NCBI GenBank assembly: GCA_008692225.1
Contig: VICG01000012.1
Span: 620,001-684,000 of the forward strand
DNA from: Monilinia fructicola
Taxonomy: Eukaryota > Ascomycota > Leotiomycetes > Helotiales > Sclerotiniaceae
Direction of reading: 5' to 3'
Length of the DNA: 64,000 bases
Position numbers and translations under genes: made by a program. The number at the start of each line of letters is the position of its first letter. Position 1 is the first letter of the stretch. Under the pieces are notes generated by a model. That model ran no database searches, was not told the origin of the DNA, and worked only from the letters and a program-made list of their open reading frames with translations. Positions 10,455 to 22,763 of this stretch are shown piece after piece.

Positions 10455-13067
10455 ACTCCTGTGATTAATCGCAGGTGTTGCGACCGACCACTTGATCGGT
10501 ATTTAAAGAAAGTTCACACTCGAACTTGCTTAAGTATAGCTCAATTTCGCACGCCCATTGCTGATAGGAGGATGTCGAGACTCTATTGGGATGTCCGTAG
10601 CGAGTTCAAAACAGAGTTGAGGTTGGAATTGGCATGTGAATTTGGATACGGTGCAGAAAGATTTTATTGGATTTTCCCTTCATGACTCTCATTATAACAT
10701 TTATTATTTAATTATTCAGACACAAAACAGAATGCTTATCCTCCTTCAAATAATCTCGGCATGACTGAACTATTTCAACAATTGATGAACCTACGAACCC
10801 AAGTAAAATCACTCGCCCGAAAAAAGCCCTCAAACACACATTAAGCGACCTCCTTATCTAGAGATTGGAACCTCACAATTGAATCCCACATTCAATCCCA
10901 GCTAACTTAGCCCTGTTTAAATCATCTTCACAGAATTCTTAAAAGTGTACTCATTCACCACAGCACCATAACTTTAAGCGAATTCAGATACCCATGGTAC
11001 CTCCCTATACTTTGCGTCACAACCGGAGCAGATCGGTTGGTATTTCCTGCCAAACCAAGACCTAATTGGACAGAATAAATGGTATTCAATACGGAAGGTC
11101 CGTGAGGTAATTCGGGACTGTACAGGGTATAATTGGTTGGAGGGCTATAGGATTTGCGGCCAGAAATCTCGATTCAGATAGCGATCCAGCACGTAACACT
11201 CTGTCACCCTGCGAAACTCCCTTTGCAAAACTTGGGACGGAATTCTACGGTGCTTATTACGTTGGAAGATGGCACAGTCACTTGTTTGGATGGGTAGAAT
11301 TGAGCTTGAGGTGTTTGAGACGATGGCGTTTACGGCAAAAAGGGCGCTCTCAAGGGGGGAAGGTGGTTTTTGCACCAAGATTCCTGGGTTCTTGGGTTTT
11401 ATTTCAAGAGGTGCGGTTGCGTGTGAGACAGTCACTCGAAATCGAAAGTGTTTTGGGGTTGTTGGTTGTCTCAATGTGTTGAATGAGATTATAGCTGACA
11501 ATATCATCCAGTGGAATTTGTGTTATGAAGGGTGTGTCCATCTGCTATTGGACTTCGAACGTTTAGAGATTCGATTAGACGCCAAACCCTACAATGTCCT
11601 GGTAGTTACTTTGGCCTCCCATTATGTTATTGTTGCATCAAAGAAGTTCGGCTGCGTGAATGGAGAACATCAATACATAAGGAGCAAACGTGAATATCTA
11701 GTCGAACCAAGAGCCGAGTTTAGACGAAATCTGAATATCGTGAGGCCTTTGAAAAATGGAATATGCCCATGTCCCAACCCCGTCGTGAAAAATGTTCTCA
11801 AAATTTAGTTGTTCAATGCTAGTGGATTAGTCGAAACTAGAGGTTCGAAAAAACTAGGAGACAATGTGACTTGTTGGCATGCGCCGGCATATTTCCTCTA
11901 CCTCCAGCTTTTTGCGCAGTAAGACCTTCTTGCTTCTTTACACGCAATCCAACTTCGTAAATATCACCTATAGGGCCTGTGGACTACATCCAATAATGAA
12001 ATTACTGCAACAAAAATACAGTTTCTGTCACCGCAACCATCGTGGGAGCAGTAACATATGCTATTGTACTCAACATAGAAGATGAAAACCTACAGTAACC
12101 TTACCCCAGAATGCGGCCGCTTAATGGAGCAAATGCAAAAAGGAACCAGGTAGTTGCAAGAAAACGGGCAGAGGTTCAGGGATTCTGCACCCAAGAAATA
12201 GCGTGGAGTCCCGAATGAAAGGTGTATCGTGATATACTAGATTCGTAATATCTGGAACCTAGGGATATCTGGGAAGTACGCAAAAGCACTGGAAAGGCGA
12301 CTAATGAACCCGTGACAAGTAGAGATGCGACGAGTCCAGTGCAATTAGAACAAGAGAGATCCAATTAGATTTCTCGACACCCAAAACCTTGAGATCAAGA
12401 CAAATCTCCAAAATCCGCCCGCACCACACATCACACCCCAGATGCGGCCAATACAAGAGAACCAGGACTTGTGGCGTCAGCTGGGACGCCTGGGTGTCGG
12501 ACGACTTTGATTCCACAGCTAGTCTCTGAGATTTGTGGGAAATGAGAAAATATGAGGTCTCGCCGGCAGAAACGCGTTTTCGCAACGTCTCTTGACGGAA
12601 AGCTTGGGCACTTGTCGTTTCTCGGCAAAGAGAACAAAGGGGAAAGGGGAAGGGATTTCGAAATAATGAAATATGAGAGATCAATTTGAGTTTTTGTCTC
12701 AATTTAATTCACAATGATTTTGTTGTATGCCAGAAAGTGTAACTTTACCCCGAAGAACTTCTGCGGAAGTGGAAGTGTCACAAGTGACCAATTTGACCAT
12801 GGAACTACCTCGCTCTGCCTCCCCCCTTTCCCTTCTCAGGCATATAACGGTGAGTCCAAATTCTTCAAACAAAATCTCTATTATTTAGTGACGAGTATTG
12901 CAATCTGATGACGGGATACTAGTAGCATATAGCTATTCAAGTGCTCGTAAAGAGAAGTCTTTTTATACTAAGGGAAGATTAAAAGTATGAGGCTAATTCT
13001 TCTACAATTGCATTCATCCATCATTCATTCTCGATATCACTCGTTATCTAATAAGCCTATGCTATAC

Positions 13068-13118
13068 TGTGCTGTGCTGTGCTTTGCCTTGCCTTGCCTT
13101 GTTTTGTTTTGCCTTGTT
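13068..13118. repeat. Degenerate pentanucleotide repeat
   Basis: About ten five-base units run in the order TGTGC (three), then variants TTTGC, CTTGC, CTTGT and TTTGT. The units differ by single substitutions. Confidence 0.7.
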
Positions 13119-13294
13119 CACCAGGTGGTTCTGATAGTCAGTTCCCCAGATATCAAAAGAAGCTTGGCAAACAGTAGTCAAACAGTAGTCATGAAACCGT
13201 TACCGTTAGTTCTATAAACCCTCGGACGAGTTCGTCCAGCTCTCCTAGCCCACCTCTGCATTCAGTACTGGATCCTCAATAGTACGTAGTTCAT

Positions 13295-13334
13295 CTGAAC
13301 TGGGCTGAACTGGGCTGAACTGGGCTGAACTGAA
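13295..13334. repeat. 10-bp tandem repeat, four copies
   Basis: The unit CTGAACTGGG is repeated from 13295. Three copies are exact and the last is truncated after CTGAACTG. Confidence 0.85.
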
Positions 13335-13447
13335 GCTATCTCCACAATCCACGCAATTCCATACCATCATTATAGTGTCAATATATGAGTACGTACTGAA
13401 CAATGACATAATTACATGAATGCATTCCTGGTACGTACACTCATTGT

Positions 13448-13602
13448 TCTTTCTTTCATTCGTTCTCTCTTTCTCTCATTCTCTCATTCTCTCTTTCTCT
13501 CTTTCTCTCTTTCTCTCTTTCTCTCTTTCCCTCTCTCTCCTTCCCCTCCCTCCCCTGCCTCCCCTCTCCCCTCTCTCCCTCCCCCCTCTCTCTCTCTTTC
13601 TT
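13448..13602 (+). repeat. Long CT-rich (polypyrimidine) tract
   Basis: About 155 nt consist almost only of C and T, built from CTCTTT and later CCCTCTCC units. It lies 280 nt upstream of the likely start of the proline-rich protein gene. Such tracts mark fungal promoters and transcription start zones. Confidence 0.8.
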
Positions 13603-13884
13603 CATAATCCCATTGTCCGAAGAGATAATGATTGACTTCTCCAAGTATTGCTCGTATCATCACTCTTTCATTATTGCTTTCGGACATTTTGACATCAATG
13701 TGCACGGACCAATAAAATGATAAGAACCTTAAGCACCTCAAATCAACAACACACGACCGAGAAATCCGGTGGAAGAGTAATACAACTTCAAGAGAACCTC
13801 AAAAGAGAATGGAAGGTCAATTTGTATGACCTCAAGACTCCACTTCAGTGTAATACTGAATGTCTCAGAGTAGACCGCAACAAA

Positions 13885-15495
13885 ATGACTACAGAGTTCT
13901 CGTCCTCTAATCCTTTCAGAAGGAAAGGCCCTTTCTCATCTTCGACCATCTCATCTCCTTCTAATTCCATTGTCAATCACTTTGCGAACCCAGAACAATC
14001 TGCCAATCCGAATACTGAATACAAATACATAGAACGGCAAGATGTGCCAAAGAAGACACCGAAGAAGGTTCGAGTTCAATCTCCACCACCTCCATCTCCA
14101 TCAATCCCCGATTCTACATCTACTATAGGGGAGGATTCTGTACCATTCGAAAACCCAATGCACATGTCTCGAGAGGGTGAACAAGATCCCTTTGATAGTA
14201 TTGAATCCGATGTTTCTGGCGAAGAGGACGAGAATAAACCTCCAACGGCTCGCATTTTGAATCCATTTTCCAAAACATTGGAGACGTTGGAGAACCCAGG
14301 CCGAGATGCATTAGGTGCAACACCCGCGAATGTTACGAGTACTGGGAGAGCTTCAATGGATGTGGATGCATTTAAAAGATTATTAATGACGGGGAATGCG
14401 GGGTTGGGACCTTCTACCCCGCTACAAGCCCCTCCTGTTCACGCATTGAAGGATGAAGGCAGTAGCACGGATACATCTTCTCTATCACGACAGTCGATAT
14501 TCGAGCCAATACAGGAGCCACATCCAGAATCACCAAGATCATCACATGAAATATCAGAGCCGGGCGAGGTACGAAGGACTGTATCTAACTCATCGTCACA
14601 GAAAAAGAAACCACCCCCACCGAGCTCAAGACACCATGGTAAATTGATTAAGATGGAATTGAAAGATGACTCCATAGTTGCATCTCCTTTATCACCACCT
14701 CAACTGATATCCGCGAATTCGCAATACTTCCCCATTATGACTTCGACCCCAAACCGCTCACTGACAGATCTGAATAAACCCTTACCACCAGCACCCCCTC
14801 GTGGAAGTGGTGAATCCGACCGAGAATCTCCATTTGACAGAGAATCTGCCGGTAAAACACCAGAACCACCATCTCCAGCATCATCAATAAGAAGAAAGGC
14901 TGCTCCCCCACCGCCTGTTACCCGGAGACATAGTCAGCTCGTTAGTGATTCAAAATTAAGTCGAAGTAATACTGGGAAACTTCCATCAAAAGTAGAGGAA
15001 GATAATGTATCCGTGTATTCAATAGAACCTGGAAGGCCTCGATCTAATAGCGGGAAAGTACCCCCTCCACCTCCTACACGAAAGCATGGTTTGTCTCGAG
15101 CCCAATCGCATCACATATCCTCCTCCCCATCGGCAACATCAACATCGCTACCCATTCCACCACCAGCTCGAGGCTCCTCGAAACACAACAGAGCCCCTTC
15201 AATACACAGCATTGAAGCTTCAATTCCTCACATCTCCAAACGCACCTCTATGCAGGGGCCACCACCACCTCCTCGTCCCCGTCAAGCACGAAATAGTCTA
15301 GATGTATCTTTAAGTGGTGGATATCGACGAAGTTCTAACTCATCATCTGTGTCACAAACTTCACGATACGAAGATACCAACACCATCACTTCTACTAGTG
15401 GTAAAAGCAATATCTTAGCGGATCTTAGTGCCTTGCAAGAAGAAATTGATGCACTAAGAAATCAATCCCAACAGCGGCAACGAAGCGTTACATGA
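13885..15495 (+). CDS. Proline-rich endocytic/actin-adaptor-like protein
   Basis: A single open exon encodes 536 residues from the ATG at 13885 (context AACAAAATGAC). The frame is open further upstream to an ATG at 13717, which would add 56 residues with no motif, so I prefer the inner start. The protein is disordered and rich in Pro/Ser. It carries two NPF motifs (residues 9-11 and 126-128, EH-domain ligands), a DPF motif (101-103) and several polyproline SH3/EVH1 ligands: KPLPPAPPR, KAAPPPPVTRR, KVPPPPPTRK and GPPPPPRPRQ. The last 30 residues form a likely coiled coil (ILADLSALQEEIDALR). Taken together this suggests a scaffold at cortical actin or endocytic sites. No named family is certain; a distant Aim3-like role is possible. 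Confidence 0.8.
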   Translation: MTTEFSSSNPFRRKGPFSSSTISSPSNSIVNHFANPEQSANPNTEYKYIERQDVPKKTPKKVRVQSPPPPSPSIPDSTSTIGEDSVPFENPMHMSREGEQDPFDSIESDVSGEEDENKPPTARILNPFSKTLETLENPGRDALGATPANVTSTGRASMDVDAFKRLLMTGNAGLGPSTPLQAPPVHALKDEGSSTDTSSLSRQSIFEPIQEPHPESPRSSHEISEPGEVRRTVSNSSSQKKKPPPPSSRHHGKLIKMELKDDSIVASPLSPPQLISANSQYFPIMTSTPNRSLTDLNKPLPPAPPRGSGESDRESPFDRESAGKTPEPPSPASSIRRKAAPPPPVTRRHSQLVSDSKLSRSNTGKLPSKVEEDNVSVYSIEPGRPRSNSGKVPPPPPTRKHGLSRAQSHHISSSPSATSTSLPIPPPARGSSKHNRAPSIHSIEASIPHISKRTSMQGPPPPPRPRQARNSLDVSLSGGYRRSSNSSSVSQTSRYEDTNTITSTSGKSNILADLSALQEEIDALRNQSQQRQRSVT

Positions 15496-18157
15496 AAAGT
15501 ATCATTGCTCAATGATGACCCATTTGAAGGCTTGTCAGGCAACCTCGGATTAAAAAATACATGTTACTGAATATTGCAGTCATGGCACACTCTAGTGTCT
15601 AGTGGAACATAGAAGAGACAGGAAAAGTCTATACTTTTGAAAGCGATTGCAGCGCCTAATGGCACATACTTGGAATCAGGTGGATATATATCGGAATTCT
15701 GTGAATCCGGATTAGGAATTTGGAACTTCTTGGACTTTCAAAGAAGATTCTAGGTTTTTTGTGTTTAGTTTCATAGCGGTATGGGGGATTGAAGTTGGGC
15801 ATGATTGATATTTTTGAACCCTCGGACCTGTTCTATTTGAGGTTGAACCTCCTGATTCAGGACTTCCAATTATTGGAGCGATGGCATTCTTCCTTTGGGA
15901 GCTATTGAAGCGAGAAGATAGGATAAATTATTACGATACGAAGGGCGAGATTCGAAGAATCTAGGTTGTGGACACGGTTGATATCTCAGCCGAGAACTGG
16001 GCAAAGCATGGTGAATTAATGGTAATTGCTGAAGCCGTATTATTGGTAGAGTGAAAGGGATTCAAAGAAGGATGGCCCTTGTTCTGATTTTTCGTACATG
16101 AAGCTACCAACGGACTTGAGTGGTCACGATGAAGCGCTGGAACCTCGAAGAACCCTGAAAAAAGCTGAGAAGCTTTTCTTGATCGATCGGATCGACAATG
16201 TGACGGGCGGGAATTTATTGTTTCGTGCAGGCCGTGGAGGTGGGGGGGAGATGTTTAAAGTGGAGGAAGGCTGGAGCGTGCGAAGTGTGCATTGATGAAG
16301 ATTCGCAAGTTTCGAACTAGGGAAGCTGCTAATGTATCGGGAGAGGGCGGTGAGTGAGGGGTACGGAGTTTCTTCGGTTAGAAAGTAATGGACTAGTTGA
16401 AGGGCTAAATGGTCCTAGGATAGGGCTTGTTGGTTCGTTTGAATGTGATATTGTGAGGTTGGGTGAGGGTATACTGAATGTAGATTTATGTGTTTACCCA
16501 TTGGTGTAGTGAACTGTGTTGCCACTTGAGGGGGGTATGCTGGATGCAGCGACTAGAGGGATCATGCTGGCGCAAAACTTCGACTGGGAGTGTGTATACT
16601 CCACTATGCACATACTATATTGGATTTGAATATACCTCCATTGACCAGGAAACATTGTAGATTATAGCTCACGAAAGATGGATACCATGACTAATTTGGA
16701 CGAAGCTTGAAAATCCTTTCATTATTTTTAGTATACGTGGATATACGCATGGAGAAGGAGGTGAATCTTCTTGCATATGATACGATAGAATGTCATATAA
16801 TATCAAGACAGAACCCTAGCTTCCGTTACGGGTAAGGTGATATTGGATCAGATTGGGTACCGTGGGTATGTACGTACGGGATACTCGAACTTGCGGATTT
16901 CCGAAGACGTAACTATGTCTGGCTTGGCGGCTATCGACCATCAAGCTAGTTGGAAGAGATGGCGAGTGACAGTGAAGAGTGACACTTCATCCATGACTAT
17001 CATACATAGGCTACAGGGCTGTGCACTCGGTGTCTGGTTCGGGTACGTAGTATGTACTCTGCAGTGTGCACGAGAGCAGGTAGTCCGTCTATGGTGTTGA
17101 GAAGGGGGCGTACTAGCGCTTGTTGGATGGACATCATGGCATGGGGATTGTTTTTATTCTTTGTGGTGTTTTGTTCACTATGTGCATTGATATGTACCGC
17201 ACCTGTCGTATCCGTCGTTCCGCCCTTGTGTCTAGGCTGTATGTCGGCGTCGTCATAATGTCTTGGGTCTGGAACGGGGGGGGATCGTGGTTTCTTGATT
17301 CGGAGTCTTGCCTTCTTTTTCTTCTTTCGTCTAGCTGAACTTGGAAAGTTCTGAGGTTGGGTAGGGGGTGAAGGGCGAGGGAGGAGACGGGAGGGAAGGG
17401 CAACGGAGCCAGAAGGTCATGTGCTTGTGTAAATGTTTTAGCGTGGGATTTGGGGATAAGGAAGCTTGTGGTTGATATTGGGAGTTGGGTCTTAGATACG
17501 CATACGCGTACGCATGCTGGCTGGAAAAGAGATAGAAGATGGAAATGCTAGTTATGCTAGCGACGAGGAGCTCTAGTCTCTTCATTTTACTTGAATGCTT
17601 CTTCTTATGGTCACGCACATGATGGGAAGATGGTAGGGTGTAGAGCCAGAGCGTGAAGTACGAAGCGCAGCGTTTATTGTTCATTGTTTAGTGATTAAGG
17701 GTTAGGTTTTGTCCCAGCGATAATTTTAGAATGAAGTTGTTGGGGCGTTGAGGAGTCCGGTATGGGGGAGAGCGGAGGTATACTGGCACCGGCTGATTTT
17801 CATGCGAGTGATATATTTGCATGTATCGCATGATACGCTGTTAGATCTATAGATGGAGTTATGGAGATATGATTCATGTGACCGGAATTGGTGGATTTCG
17901 TTTGATCCTGTGATTTGGAAGTTGGGATCTGAATACGATGGTGAGTCTTGTGAGGAGCAGGTGCGATAAAGAGCTCTCTATTCCATTCCGACTAGTGTGA
18001 GGGTTGAAGAAAGAGCACTTTCACATAAGGGTGTCAACATGAGAGATTCTACTTTTCGAGTGGAAAGGATGGAGGTGGAGAATATACGGATATATGTCCG
18101 AAGCAGTCTATATAACCAGTCACTGTAGTGAGTGACAGGAACGGGAGCGAAAAGCGG

Positions 18158-18303
18158 GAGTCTGAGCGAAAGTCTGAGCAAAAGCTTAAGCGCAACGGCA
18201 GCACATATGGTATTGTGAATGCAGTTGTGCATGGCATTTTGAATTTTCGATGAGACCCCCAAGCGTGCGATGAGAGCGCGAGTCTGAGCGCGAGTCTAAG
18301 CGC
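18158..18303. repeat. Two clusters of a short imperfect repeat
   Basis: The words GAGTCTGAGCGAAAGTCTGAGC (first cluster, 18158-18190) and GCGAGTCTGAGCGCGAGTCTAAGCG (second, about 18275-18303) share a 10 to 12 nt unit of the form CGAGTCTGAG. The clusters are about 90 nt apart. Confidence 0.5.
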
Positions 18304-21300
18304 AGGTTTGGTATAGATTGAAATGGGATCTTCAAGTCTGCTCCGGCCTTGTAGAGTAGTATGGTGTGGAGTGCTGGTGTGCGTTGTACATTTTGCAATG
18401 TGTTCAAAGTTTATTTGAGTACAGTGAAGGAGAAAGCTCAGTGTCTTTATGGTCACACGGGTATTTGTGTTTCAAAGTTCTTACAGTACTTTGGGTTTAT
18501 GATGTATGATCTATGGTTTATCGAGTACATGATTTATGATGCATGGAAGCCTTCCTCGGGTGCTTGTAGTTCTCACGAATGAATATGAATTTGTTTATTC
18601 TATTACTCTTCACTTGGGCTATTGATCTTGGTGTTGGTACGCTGTCTTAATCTTGTGTCACTCTATGGTCTACCACTGTATGTACTGGATCATTATACTT
18701 CTAACGCTTCGAGAACTTCTTACTGTTTTTGAATAACGGATAGATAGAGTTTGGAGTGTTTAGTCCGGACTTTAGGGTTATAATTATGGTTATTGGTTTG
18801 TGGGGAGGGCTTGCGGTGTCGATCATGACTATATGTAAGTGCCGAAGGACCGTGTGAACTTATAGCCGGGAATTGGTAAGGGGTTCGTGGTATATGGTAT
18901 AGTTGAGAACTTTGAGTTTGATGGTGCTGGGTTATAAGTCTATCAAGCGGGATGTGGGCAATGGACGGTGGGAGTTGTATGTATTTTTTGACAAGTGAAC
19001 TGGGTATGATACATGATGTATGACCGAATGAATAAATAAATAGGGGTCATGGTGTGTGTTATATCGAAATAAGGAATAGTTCATTGATAGGCTCGTTTAT
19101 TGGTATTTGCAAAATACTGGTATGTGTACTTGAAATATCAACTTCTCTACCATTCACCTTATCTCCTATACTATAACCAATGAAATGAAAACTAACAATC
19201 TAAACTTAAATAATCATCTAATCAAGCACCCCAAATCTCGATTCAAGACATCAGGCTCCAAGTATTGCACTACACATTCCATGCAGGACAAGACGCTCTA
19301 TACATTCCTATTATATGCATCTCTGTAAGGGCCTCGTGTAGTATCATTGGATGTGGGAATTTGGAATGAGGGACTGGGTTAGGGCTGAGGGCTTGAGTGG
19401 CTTGATATGCCCTCAAGCCGCGTATAAAGAGCATGTTAAGGTGTGATGAGAATTTGATATGCGTGTGACGTGAGAAAGGCGGTTGACTGGCTGATGTGAA
19501 TTTCAACTAAGTCTTTCTTACATAGGTAGTGACTCGTGTATGAATCGAGAGCCGTCTAGTGAAATGAGAGAGAATGGCGTTATGGGGTAGTGTAGTCAGG
19601 ATTGATATGGGTACGTATGTTAGACTTGGATGGGCCGATGCATTTTAGATTACGGGGTTAATGGGATGGTCTGGGACGGGCTGGGATGGGCTGGTAAAGA
19701 TGGAGTGAAGAGTGAGGAGGGGTCGAGGTCGTATTGCCAGGCGTATACAGCATGTGAGTAATTTATAATTCCGATGTGGTTTTCCGATCGCTTTGGAGCC
19801 GTGTCCGAAGCGAATGTGTAGTGAGCGAGATGGCCGGGGTACTTGGGGGGTAGAATATGTTGGGTTGTGGTTGGTTGGTGGAGGGTAACCTTTGGATACA
19901 TGAACTTATGGAACGGATGAAATAGACAAAGAAAGCCGAGATGAGATATGTAATGATCAGGAGAGAGGATTATCTGAGTCTTTGGATCCTAGTGATATTT
20001 TGGCATCATGAGTTCATTGAATTATGATTATGAATGTGAATGGCATTACGTCTGCCCCGCCACTCTACCCATATGTAAGCATGGCTACGAAGCATGCCGT
20101 CCTGTTTCATCTTACCTGAGTCTTATAGACGAAAATGACTAAAGAGTGAGATTCCGGATTCACATCTCGGATAGTGTAGGTCTGTCTGGGTGTATGATGA
20201 TCGTCGCATATGATACCACATAATTCACGGGCCATTCGTTCATGCAACGCAATCACTATTTCCTCATCGCGTTATCGGTTTTCTATACCCGTAAACAGTA
20301 GCAAGAGTTCGGTTCATATACGACGCCCTGGAGCTGAAATACACGATCTCCGAACCATAAAATGTATCCCGGGATCGCCCCTATCCACCTGTTCCCGCAA
20401 AATATCGAACGCCATCGAAAGATCCAGCCTTCAGCCCCAAAGTCCCGTTTCACCAAAACGGTCTTCATGCATAGACCAAGAATCGTGTTGTACCACCTCG
20501 GGAAGAGAGGGCGCACTGAGAACTCTGGCGTGTTGTCGCGCTTTGGGGGCCATATTCGTTGGGATACGAGATGAGCCACAGAGTCACACTCCTCATTTCC
20601 AAAAGGAGTACGTACGTGCCTCCAATATGCAGATGTAAATCGGGATGGTAAGACATGCGGTTCTGTGATCTAACGCTGGTTGTTAAATCATGGTCGGATG
20701 TACCTCTAGATTAGTCAAGTCCCTATGTGAATATACCGGCACGGTAGAAGAAACTATCACATTCCATAGATCCTGTCGTATACCGGGGAATACAAGACAT
20801 GCTTTCAAAGCAGATAGAGTGTATGCAAACGAGGTGTAGTCAAAAATCCAAATGGACATGTTTCACTAGTTTCATCTCATTTCTGGGGGGAAACATCGTT
20901 AAAGATATTGCCATGCTAGTAACTCGTGGATTTGGAATGCACAGTGATCCCGTGGCCATGTGTTACTGTGATTCGTCCTAGTCATATCTAGATAGGACAT
21001 GTACGCCAAGTAGTTCGAAGGAGGTCGGTTGGAGAATATTTGAAATGTTACTGTTGAATAATAAGCTTGAATATGAATGATTTGGGTGTTCAATTGGTTC
21101 TTTGGATAAAGGGATGATGAGACATGACTCGTTTGAGGCCAAGCTTTCTATTCCTGATCTTGCATGCATCTATCGCTTCAATTTTCTGGTATTAGCTCGA
21201 AGAATTTGAAAGAAGCATAGTTTCTTTCTTCTTGACACGAACCATCCCATCGTTACATCCTCTTTTGCCTGATTAGCTATTTCCTGAAGTTTTTGGAGTC

Positions 21301-22735
21301 TGTCTTACAGAGCGAACATCTCAGTGAACACGGATAGATGATACATTACATTTCTATTGCCCAGCTTCTCATTTTGGGTATATCATGCTAGCTCTCTCTC
21401 TAGACATACCAATAACAACATTATGTATTCAATGCGATACAAATTGTTACAGTATAGCACCCTAGAATCTAAGAGTTCCCTAGTTTTTTTCACGTAGTCG
21501 ATATGCATTGAAATCCCACTCTCAACCTCTTCATCAGCCTATCCAGTACCGGAACACATCACCGAATTAGCGAGATGCGATCCCCCATTGATAAATTTAT
21601 TCGAAAAGCCTAATTTGCCAGACCCTCCTAACTCCACAATCCCACGTATGATAATCATCTTCATGTTACAATGCTACGTACATTCCATCCATTGAAAGAA
21701 GCACTGGTACGGATACAGTAAGCACTTACAAACAAGCGCAAGAAACTAAAAGGCGACTGGGAGCGGAAATGAATCATGTAGGGGTTCGTAAGGCCAGCTA
21801 AGGTATGGAAACAAACGAATAGTTTGTGTGACACGAAGCTCCCAACCGATTTCTTGTGTGACACGGGAACAAAACCTGGAAGGAAGCTGCTGTGCAGATT
21901 TTCGGTCCACTCTAGATACGCCGGCTATTTTCGAAAAAAGGGGAAATTTCTTCGTGTGCTACCTGGTATCAAGTCTAAACTTCTTTCAACCATTGATAGC
22001 ATCCATATCATTCAGCCGCGTAACAACGTATGTGGGTTAGAACCCAAAAGAACACAGAGCATACAGCCCCTTCATATATCATAGCTTCATAGGTCATGGC
22101 AATAGGCTACCGGGTATACACGATCAATAATAATCCCAGAGCTGACCAACCCGAGCCTATGGTACCGAAAGCGGATGCATGGCGACGGGACGAAAGGCTG
22201 ACAAGCTGTATATAAATCAACTTTCAGCTGCGGACGGGCCGAAACGATGTGTAAAGTGCACGATTCGGTCCGTGTCGACCCTGTATTGGCCCAAATCTAG
22301 AGGGATTAGTCGGGTTGGAGGTTTGGATTCGGGAAGGATTATGTCTGCTGTGCTGAAGCTGGGGGAATGGTTGTATTGAACGGGTGAGAGATTGTTTGAT
22401 ATGGAAATGGATATGGTAGGTAGGATCGATCATTGAAGATTGATTTCCTGGGCATGGAAAAGTACAGATGAAGATGTACGTGTATACCCAAATATTAGTA
22501 AATATGATCTTTAATACCCCCCTTTTTGATAGTGCATTGTCTTGTCAAGAGTTCGTTACTTGTTCCCTTTCCTCCTTAGCTGAAATTTGGCATCAATTAT
22601 CAGGGACTCAACCTCATACTGTCTAAGATTAACCTGGAAACCCCCGAATCTCTCTGATATCTAACCTCATGTATATCCTCATCCCGTACCGTACCCCCGT
22701 CGATCAATGATCAGTAATCAGTAGTCAAGAGTTGA

Positions 22736-22763
22736 CAGTCAACAGTCAACAGTCAATAGTCAA
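22736..22763. repeat. 7-bp tandem repeat, four copies
   Basis: The unit CAGTCAA occurs three times exactly and once as TAGTCAA. Confidence 0.8.

Larger units (their letters stand above)
10455..13884. other. Intergenic with short repeats and a CT-rich promoter
   Basis: A 179-codon open frame at 11269-11808 shows no recognisable domain and has an open frame opposite it, so I do not call it a gene. Repeats cluster at 13060-13600 just before the proline-rich protein gene. Confidence 0.45.

Noticed and set aside
11269..11808. 179-codon open frame on the plus strand
   Set aside because: No recognisable domain, and the opposite strand is also open over part of it. The start context is weak and the composition does not resemble that of the supported genes.
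20210..20638. 142-codon frame with a 98-codon frame opposite, suspected transposon remnant
   Set aside because: No transposase or reverse transcriptase motif and no terminal repeats were seen.
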